Shown here: positions 1 to 5,067 of the stretch, one piece after another
How the letters are laid out: each line of letters starts with the position of its first letter
Position numbering within the stretch: the first letter of the stretch is position 1
NCBI GenBank assembly: GCA_026713405.1
Contig: JAPOON010000423.1
Span: 1 to 6,757 of the forward strand
From: Gammaproteobacteria bacterium
GTDB lineage: Bacteria; Pseudomonadota; Gammaproteobacteria; Pseudomonadales; Azotimanducaceae_A
Direction: 5' to 3'
Length of the DNA: 6,757 bases
Translations under genes and position numbers: made by a program
Notes under the pieces: model-generated
What the model was told of the DNA's origin: nothing
Database searches by the model: none
The model's input: only the letters and a program-made list of their open reading frames with translations

Positions 1-76
1 GCCGGGGAGCGCGAGGGGGCACCCCTCGCATGAAGGGAGCCCTCAGCCGGGGAGCGCGAGGGGGCACCCCTCGCAT
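1..76. repeat. 45-bp-period tandem direct repeat with hairpins, inside a coding frame
   Basis: A 31-bp block at 1-31 recurs exactly at 46-76, a period of 45 bp (15 codons). Each block contains a perfect 8-bp inverted repeat, gcgagggg/cccctcgc with a 3-nt gca loop (11-18/22-29 and 56-63/67-74). In the CoA-transferase frame the unit encodes SRGARGGTPRMKGAL. It sits just before the family's conserved 'NRGK' region, where a loop is expected, so it looks like an in-frame insertion of a REP-like palindromic element. The array may extend past the left edge, and the window may begin here because assembly broke in the repeat. Confidence 0.85.
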
Positions 77-2210
77 CGGTGATGAAGCGATGCCGGGATT
101 TCTTTGCTGGAATCGGGGCAAGGTGCTGGTCGGCCCATTGGACGACCCATCCCAGCATGCCCTTGAACTACGCCGCTTGGCGGAGCGCGCGGACATCCTG
201 CTGGCAGACACGCATCCGGGGTGTCTCGAGCGCAACGGCCTGGATGCCGCAACATTGGCAACGGCGACCCCGGCGCTCGTGCACGTATGGATGCCGCCCA
301 TCTCGGCGGGCGGCCGCTGGAGCCACCTGCCGCACGATGTATTGCTGCTCGATGCGGTCTCCGGATTCGCCGCCCATCACCCCGCCACCGAGGAGCGGCC
401 GGTGGCGTCCGTGGTGCCGACACGCCTGCACCTGCATGGCACCATGGCGGCGTCGGCCGCGGCGGCCGGGCTGTTCGCGAGAGCCCGCGATGGCTGGGGG
501 CGCTCTGCCGTGGTCACCGGCCTGCAGGCCGCGGGGGCGGCGCTGTGCACGCTCATGACCGCTTCCATCGACGGCCCGCCCATCGTTTCCTCCGGCAAGC
601 TGATCGGCGGAGGGTGCCAGTTCCGCTTGTATCAATGTGGTGACGAGCGCTGGATATTTCTCGGCGCGCTGTCTCCGGAGCTGTTCTTCCGGGCGCTCGA
701 TGTGCTCGACCGGGTGGATGTGATGGCCCGGGAAGATGTGGCCGGCGACTTCACGAACATCATGCGCCCGGAGATCGCGAGCCGGGTGGCCGCCGAGTTG
801 GAACCCGTCTTCAGGTCACGGACGGCAGCGTATTGGCTGCAGGCGTTTCGGGCAGCCGATGTGCCCGCGGCTCCGGTGCTGGCTCCCGATGCCTGGCTGG
901 AAGGCGAGGTGATCGCGGGCGCCTGTCCGCCGGTGCGCGTGGCGCACCCGGTGGTGGGTGAGCTTGTCATGCCGGGAGTTGCCGCGGACATGGAGCGGAC
1001 CCCGGGACGGGCGGGCCCGGTTCCCGTGCCGGGAGACCTCGCCGACATGCGTGACCTGTGGAAGGGCGCGGCGCTCCCCGAACCCGGGGGAAAGCGGCCG
1101 GAGCCGGGGGTTCTGCCGCTCACGGGCCTGAAAGTGGTCGATTCTTCGACGTTTCTTGCCGGGCCATTCGTGTCGAGTCTGTTGGGCACTCACGGTGCGG
1201 AAGTCATCAAGGTGGAGAGCCCCGATGGAGACCCGTACAGCGTGTTTACCGCCCCATACGCCATCGTCAATGAACACAAGAAAGCAGTCAGGCTCAACCT
1301 TCGCGATGCCGGTGAACGGGAAGAATTTCTCGAGCTGATCGCGCGCGCCGATGCGGCCGTCGACAACCTGCTCCCTGCGAGCCTTGCACGTCTTCGGTTG
1401 CAGCCCGAAGTGTACGCGCGCGCAAACGCGAATCTCGTTCGTTGCTCGGTCACCGCGTTCGGGCAGACGGGGGCGTGGGCCGAGTTTCCGGGATTCGATC
1501 CGCTGCTGCAGACCCTCAGCGGGCTTGCCGCAGTGCAGGGCGGGGAGGGTCGGCCGATTACGGCCGGCGCTCCGGTACACGATGTCACTACTGGCGCCGT
1601 CGGCGCCCTCGGGACCCTGGCGGCGCTTTACGTACGCGAGACCAGATGTGTTGCGCAACGCGTATTCACCTCGCTCGCGGCAGTTTCGACGTTGCTGCAA
1701 AGCGGTGAGCTGACCAGGTATCCGGGCCGTCCGGGGCGGGCTCTCGGCGGCATGGATCATCCCGGCCCCGATGCTTGCCGGCGCTACTATCGCGCGCAGG
1801 ACCGGTGGATGGCGATATCGGCGCGTACCCGGGAGCAGCGCGAGACGTTGCTCGACATCCTGGGGCTGGCCGACCTTGCCGGCGCCGGTGATGCGGCGCT
1901 TGCGGCGGCGATGGCTCGGGTTGTGTCGGGCAGGACGGTAGAGGATTGGGTTATCGCGCTGGCCGCGGGGGGTGTTCCGGCCTGTCAGGTACTTGAACGC
2001 GTGGAGTTCGACGCCCCGTTTCTTTGTGAACAGCGTTACACGAAGGTGGTCCACTCGGCCAGCGTGGGGCGGCTGCGCCTCATCGGCGGTTTTACCGATT
2101 GGCGGGGTGCACAACGGCGCGACGGTACACCACCAGGTGAGTACGAAATTGACTCAGCCGCGGTGGCGGAAGTCTGGCGCAAGACTGAGGGGGATGACAG
2201 TTGCATCTGA
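3..2210 (+). CDS. Tandem CaiB/BaiF (class III) CoA-transferase, 5' partial
   Basis: Predicted cytoplasmic enzyme moving CoA from a donor thioester to an organic acid. The frame is open to the left edge; the first ATG (base 30) lies inside a repeat and is not the true start. Residues here count from that ATG. The N-terminal domain (to about 345) begins at the family's 'NRGK' element (28-31) and ADILLAD (54-60), so the usual first 50-60 residues (the 'GP...GADVIKVE' part) are upstream of the window. A Pro/Gly linker (about 345-362) leads to a complete second domain: GLKVVDSSTFLAGP (366-379), GAEVIKVE (389-396), GFDPLLQTLSG (488-498), then PVHDVTTG with catalytic-type Asp518. The aligned position in domain 1 (PTRLHLHG) is Leu133, so only domain 2 looks catalytic. 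The stop overlaps the next gene by 10 nt. Family call is firm; substrate unknown. Tandem fusions of this kind and heteromers with one inactive subunit are known in the family. Confidence 0.93.
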   Translation, partial: RGARGGTPRMKGALSRGARGGTPRIGDEAMPGFLCWNRGKVLVGPLDDPSQHALELRRLAERADILLADTHPGCLERNGLDAATLATATPALVHVWMPPISAGGRWSHLPHDVLLLDAVSGFAAHHPATEERPVASVVPTRLHLHGTMAASAAAAGLFARARDGWGRSAVVTGLQAAGAALCTLMTASIDGPPIVSSGKLIGGGCQFRLYQCGDERWIFLGALSPELFFRALDVLDRVDVMAREDVAGDFTNIMRPEIASRVAAELEPVFRSRTAAYWLQAFRAADVPAAPVLAPDAWLEGEVIAGACPPVRVAHPVVGELVMPGVAADMERTPGRAGPVPVPGDLADMRDLWKGAALPEPGGKRPEPGVLPLTGLKVVDSSTFLAGPFVSSLLGTHGAEVIKVESPDGDPYSVFTAPYAIVNEHKKAVRLNLRDAGEREEFLELIARADAAVDNLLPASLARLRLQPEVYARANANLVRCSVTAFGQTGAWAEFPGFDPLLQTLSGLAAVQGGEGRPITAGAPVHDVTTGAVGALGTLAALYVRETRCVAQRVFTSLAAVSTLLQSGELTRYPGRPGRALGGMDHPGPDACRRYYRAQDRWMAISARTREQRETLLDILGLADLAGAGDAALAAAMARVVSGRTVEDWVIALAAGGVPACQVLERVEFDAPFLCEQRYTKVVHSASVGRLRLIGGFTDWRGAQRRDGTPPGEYEIDSAAVAEVWRKTEGDDSCI
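2187..2193 (+). promoter_or_regulatory. Shine-Dalgarno deciding a TTG start
   Basis: The sequence gaggggg ends 7 nt before the TTG at 2201. The nearby ATG at 2194 is in another frame and stops at 2214. No other start lies in the MmgE/PrpD frame before conserved sequence begins. The site lies in the last codons of the CoA-transferase gene, consistent with translational coupling. Confidence 0.7.
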
Positions 2211-3577
2211 CTGAGACGATAGCGCGTTCCATTGCTGCGACCGATTACGACAGTATCCCGGTCGACGTTCGGGAAAAAACGAGGCTCAGCATTCTGGACA
2301 CGCTCGGCGTCATGGTGCCGCCCTCCAGCCTGGACCCGACCTGCGAACGCCTGGCGGAAATCGTGACACAAGAGAGCGGCCCGGGCCGGTCGACGATGAT
2401 AGGGCTGGGTAAGACAGGCTCCGCCGTCATGGCTGCCTATCTCAACGGCTCCTTCGCCCACGTCCTGGACTACGACGACACAATCGACGACCTGGGTCAT
2501 CATCCGTCGGCACAAACCGTTCCAGCGGCGCTCGCCGTTGCCGAGCGCCTGGGCAACGTGAGCGGCAGGGAGTTTATCACCGCGGTTGCCCTCGGCGGTG
2601 ATCTGGGCGCGCGCCTGTCCGCATCCCCCACCGGCAAGCTCGGCGTCGATCACCGCTGGTTTCCGATCAGCAATTTCGGGGTCTTCTCCGCGACCGCTGC
2701 CGCCGGCAAGCTGCTGCGCCTGAGCGAAGGCCAACTGATCAATGCGCTCGGCCTTGCATTGCACCGCTGTCACGGACAACTCGATGCCGTCGCGGCGCCG
2801 GAGTCGGAGTTGCGCGCGATCCGGGACGGTTTCATCAACAAGGAGGGGGTGCTGTGCGCGTTGTTGGCCGGGAGTGGCGTCAAGGCATGCCGCAACGGGA
2901 TTGAGCTTTTTTTTGAAAACTACTACGACAACCGCTTTGATGCGGAACGGCTGCTGTCGGGATTGGGGGAGGAGTACCGCCACGCCGGGGTCAGCCTGAA
3001 GCCCTGGCCCTGTTGCCGCCTGACCCACGGCTACGTGGAGGCAACCCGCAGGATTCTCGCTCAGAACAGCATCGTGCCGGCGAACATCAGGCAGATCACG
3101 CTGGTCGTCTCTGAGGGAACGCGAGACCTGTTCTGCGAACCCGAGGTTGAAAAGAGGGCGCCGACCATGAGCATTCAAGCAAAGTTTTCGCTCTTCTTTA
3201 CGGTTGCCGTTGGCGTAATCAAAACGCCCCGGATCGCGGATTTTCTCCCGGCGAATCTGCGGAGTCGCGATGTGCTGGCCGCCATTCGCCGCGTGCAATA
3301 TCGGGTCAGTGACGAGCTTGGCCCCGCTGCCGAGATCACACCGGCCATCGTTGAAGTCCAGACGAAGGACGGACAGGCTTTCTCCGATCGACTCAACATC
3401 GTTTTCGGGCACCCGAACAACCCGATGTCCGAGGAATACGTCATTGCGAAATTCAAGGATTGCCTGCAATACGCCAGGCACCCGATACCGGAACAACAGA
3501 TCGACCGGTTGATCGACTCGCTGTTGCGCCTGGATGTCGTTCAGGACGTGAGGGAAGCTTCCGCGCTGCTGCCGTAG
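2201..3577 (+). CDS. MmgE/PrpD family protein
   Basis: 458 residues, the usual length of the family that includes 2-methylcitrate dehydratase, cis-aconitate decarboxylase and iminodisuccinate epimerase; predicted soluble and cytoplasmic. Family landmarks: NGSFAHVLDYDDT (82-94), the HPS triplet (101-103) in the substrate pocket, a helical core around GVFSATAAAGKLL (160-172), NKEGVLCALLAG (213-224), KPWPCCRLTH (267-276), and AKFSLFFTVA (327-336) in the second domain. TTG start chosen from the Shine-Dalgarno and the lack of alternatives. It overlaps the CoA-transferase stop by 10 nt, so the pair is probably one operon acting on one acid or its CoA ester. Where many relatives read H-P-T in the middle of the lid domain, this protein reads W-F-P-I (153-156), so a loss of that His is likely and the reaction cannot be transferred from characterised members. 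Family firm, reaction unknown. Confidence 0.93.
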   Translation: MHLTETIARSIAATDYDSIPVDVREKTRLSILDTLGVMVPPSSLDPTCERLAEIVTQESGPGRSTMIGLGKTGSAVMAAYLNGSFAHVLDYDDTIDDLGHHPSAQTVPAALAVAERLGNVSGREFITAVALGGDLGARLSASPTGKLGVDHRWFPISNFGVFSATAAAGKLLRLSEGQLINALGLALHRCHGQLDAVAAPESELRAIRDGFINKEGVLCALLAGSGVKACRNGIELFFENYYDNRFDAERLLSGLGEEYRHAGVSLKPWPCCRLTHGYVEATRRILAQNSIVPANIRQITLVVSEGTRDLFCEPEVEKRAPTMSIQAKFSLFFTVAVGVIKTPRIADFLPANLRSRDVLAAIRRVQYRVSDELGPAAEITPAIVEVQTKDGQAFSDRLNIVFGHPNNPMSEEYVIAKFKDCLQYARHPIPEQQIDRLIDSLLRLDVVQDVREASALLP

Positions 3578-4419
3578 CCGGAATGATCCGCCGGGTGCAT
3601 TCTCTTGCCAGCCAGGGTCGGCGTCCCGCGGGCGGCGGCAGGATCAGTCTTTGCCGCGGTCCATGGCGGTTTCCGCCAACGCCATGTCGCCCCGACACTG
3701 CGACTTGCCCAGCAGAACGTCAAGCCGCAAACGAGCGCCGTGGTACCGATGACGCCCAGCATGGAGTAGCGAATGGACAACTCCCCGAACTGGGGGGCCA
3801 GCAGGTCATTGGTCAGCCCGACCAGGAACGGGCCGCCGCCCATACCCAACAGACTGGTCACCATGTACTGCGTCGTATAGCTCATGGAGCGCATCTCGGG
3901 CCGGACGATGCCCTGGGTCACGGTAGCCACGGCAGGCGCGGAAGCCGCCATGCAGGCGATCATGGGCAGATAGGCGAACATGGCCCAGCCGGGTTCGGCC
4001 ACATTGAGGAAAGCGAATACCAGCGGAACCGACAACAGGTTGGCAATTCCCACCACGCCCATGTACCAGCTCTTGCTCCGGGCGCTCAGCCTGTCCGTCA
4101 TGAAACCGCCGATCAAATTGCCCAGCGCCGCCCCGAGGCCCGTGACCAGGCCGATCCTGAGCCCGACTTCCGTGGTGCTCAAACCGTGTATGCGGATGAA
4201 ATAGGCGGCCGCCCAGGCGAAGCTGGCGTACACCGCCGCGAAGGCGAATCCCGTCAGGAAGCCCATTGCGGTGTCGCTGGCCCCCAGTTCGTTCTGGATC
4301 GGCACCAGCAGGATGGACATGATCTGCCGGTCGAGGTTGTGTACCAGGAAGACTACCGTCAGCAGCAGCAGGGCGTACCGTGAATAACCGGCCGTAATGG
4401 GTTTGAGGGCTGCCGTCAT
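3541..4419 (-). CDS. MFS transporter (spinster-like), internally deleted and probably frameshifted; likely non-functional
   Basis: 292 residues from the ATG at 4419; related carriers have about 420-450 and 12 membrane helices. Present are TM1 (about 15-40, with the NLDRQI motif), loop IQNELGASDTAMG and TM2 (52-66). The sequence then passes straight into the TM7/TM8 loop (YFIRIHGLSTTEVG, 73-86), TM8 (GLGAALGNLIGGFMTDRL), and TM9-TM12 ending near 238. TM3-TM6, most of TM7 and the 'GIP..RLADR' loop are absent, about 150 residues lost in frame around base 4220. At 3688-3693 the frame seems to slip in a G run: one extra G would give VGGDMALAETAMDRGKD and a stop at 3644, like family C-termini. The actual frame runs 54 unrelated residues further and overlaps the MmgE/PrpD gene by 37 nt. 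The start overlaps the ybjQ-type stop as ATGA. Transport activity is unlikely. A catabolite importer would fit the neighbours, but that is inference. Confidence 0.85.
   Translation of the reverse strand: MTAALKPITAGYSRYALLLLTVVFLVHNLDRQIMSILLVPIQNELGASDTAMGFLTGFAFAAVYASFAWAAAYFIRIHGLSTTEVGLRIGLVTGLGAALGNLIGGFMTDRLSARSKSWYMGVVGIANLLSVPLVFAFLNVAEPGWAMFAYLPMIACMAASAPAVATVTQGIVRPEMRSMSYTTQYMVTSLLGMGGGPFLVGLTNDLLAPQFGELSIRYSMLGVIGTTALVCGLTFCWASRSVGATWRWRKPPWTAAKTDPAAARGTPTLAGKRMHPADHSGYGSSAEASLTS
4416..4419 (-). promoter_or_regulatory. ATGA stop/start overlap (translational coupling)
   Basis: On the minus strand ATG (4419-4417) of the MFS gene and TGA (4418-4416) of the YbjQ-type gene share bases. 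No convincing Shine-Dalgarno precedes the MFS start, which fits termination-reinitiation. Confidence 0.7.
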
Positions 4420-4754
4420 CGAAGGCGAACGGCCGTCCCCGAGGCGACCAGGAATACCATGCCCTTGCCCCCGCCGCTGATCTCGCTGAAATCGAGGTCG
4501 ACGCCGATGACCGCATCGCCGCCGAGTTCTTCGGCATGCGCCGCGAGTTCCTCGAGGCAGGTCTGGCGTGCCTGCCTGAGCGCTTTCTGGTGTGTGCCGC
4601 TGCGGCCTCCGAAGATGTCCCGCAGGCCGCCGAGCATGTCGCGGAAGACGTTGATGCCCAGCACGCATTCGGCCGTGACGATGCCGAGTGTTTCCTGAAT
4701 CTCCCGGCCGGGCACTGAATGGGTCGTCGTCAGGTTTGTCAGTGGGATAGTCAT
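4416..4754 (-). CDS. ybjQ: YbjQ/UPF0145 family protein
   Basis: 112 residues, matching the roughly 105-110 of the YbjQ family (Pfam DUF74, 'putative heavy-metal-binding domain'). This is a small cytoplasmic protein seen as pentamers in structural work, with no settled function. Hallmarks in order: GIVTAECVLGINVFRD (24-39), GGLRDIFGGRSG (42-53), a helix rich in Ala, Glu and Arg (54-77), GGDAVIGVDLDFS (78-90), and a C-terminal strand VASGTAVRL (103-111). Nothing is missing. The ATG at 4754 fits the family's N-terminus; an AGG 8 nt upstream on the minus strand is only a weak Shine-Dalgarno. Its stop shares four bases (ATGA) with the start of the damaged MFS gene, so the two were probably translated in sequence. 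The start codon directly abuts that of a possible divergent small ORF. Confidence 0.92.
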   Translation of the reverse strand: MTIPLTNLTTTHSVPGREIQETLGIVTAECVLGINVFRDMLGGLRDIFGGRSGTHQKALRQARQTCLEELAAHAEELGGDAVIGVDLDFSEISGGGKGMVFLVASGTAVRLR

Positions 4755-5003
4755 ATGGGCAGCCTGTTGCGGTTTGTGAAACTTTTCGACTTTATCCTGA
4801 ATTTGGTTTTCCGTTTGGTCTGGTCATCCCGTGGGATCGACGGTGACGAAAAGATTGTGGGTTCGAAGGAACTTTCGGGGGCGGATTCAGTCCAACAGCA
4901 AATGCGATCTCGATCGCCTTCCGTGGCGGGTCAAAGCACCCAGCGAGGGATAAGCGGCGGGCTGTCGGTTCCGGTGGGCCGGCTTGAGGAAGTTTCGCAG
5001 TGA
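4755..5003 (+). CDS. Small hypothetical protein with hydrophobic N-terminal helix (tentative)
   Basis: Possible 82-residue protein, not recognised. Residues 4-23 form a Leu/Phe/Val-rich segment with scattered basic residues (LLRFVKLFDF...RLVW), which could be a single membrane anchor or an amphipathic helix. The rest is polar and Ser/Gln/Gly-rich, ending RLEEVSQ. A GGGA seven bases before the ATG is a modest Shine-Dalgarno. Its start directly abuts the divergent YbjQ-type start (CATATG), so each gene's 5' signals would lie in the other gene. It ends 64 nt before the Shine-Dalgarno-supported start of the long downstream gene and runs the same way, so co-transcription is possible. Against it: short, no known family, and the T-rich interval at 4771-4820 could equally be the promoter region of the YbjQ-type gene. 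Confidence 0.4.
   Translation: MGSLLRFVKLFDFILNLVFRLVWSSRGIDGDEKIVGSKELSGADSVQQQMRSRSPSVAGQSTQRGISGGLSVPVGRLEEVSQ
4771..4820. promoter_or_regulatory. AT-rich interval upstream of the YbjQ-type gene (possible promoter region)
   Basis: About 31 of 50 bases are A or T, in clear contrast to the surrounding GC-rich sequence, 17-66 bases upstream of the YbjQ-type start codon. No well-spaced -35/-10 pair could be read with confidence on either strand. The same composition is explained if the interval codes for the Phe/Leu/Val-rich helix of the tentative small ORF. Confidence 0.3.
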
Positions 5004-5057
5004 TTCATCACGCGACCCGGGCAGGATGGCGGTTGTGCGTGACGATGGGGCCGAATC

Positions 5058-5063
5058 AGGAGG
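5058..5063 (+). promoter_or_regulatory. Shine-Dalgarno of the long right-hand gene
   Basis: A perfect AGGAGG lies 4 nt before the ATG at 5068, the best ribosome binding site in the window. It favours this start over the in-frame ATG at 5026, which has only an AGG touching the start codon. Confidence 0.7.
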
Positions 5064-5067
5064 CAAC

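Noticed and set aside
1..76. CRISPR-like repeat
   Set aside because: There are only two copies, the 14-bp interval is too short for a spacer, and the repeat is coding in frame with the CoA-transferase.
816..2114. Minus-strand open frame of about 432 codons
   Set aside because: Antisense to the CoA-transferase, whose motifs run through the whole stretch; the translation is Arg/His/Pro-rich without recognisable domains.
2036..3496. Long open frame on the minus strand (about 486 codons)
   Set aside because: It lies antisense to the well-supported MmgE/PrpD gene. Its translation has no family-like motifs and is typical of GC-rich antisense frames.
3578..3643. Possible bidirectional terminator between the convergent genes
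   Set aside because: Only a 4-bp stem (cgga/tccg) and a short cccgcggg palindrome are visible, with no T-run on either strand.
3460..4383. Plus-strand open frame of about 307 codons across the MFS gene
   Set aside because: The minus strand encodes clear MFS helices here; the plus-strand product is a Gln/Arg/Gly-rich shadow.
3806..4537. Second minus-strand frame overlapping the MFS and YbjQ-type genes
   Set aside because: It is the shifted frame of two recognised proteins and shows no membrane helices of its own.
4719..4754. Upstream start for the small plus-strand ORF at 4719
   Set aside because: It would overlap the conserved N-terminus of the YbjQ-type gene on the other strand; the ATG at 4755 avoids this and has a GGGA at proper spacing.
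4774..4798. Possible plus-strand promoter (ttgtga ... tatcct)
   Set aside because: The spacer is only 13 bases and both hexamers match poorly.
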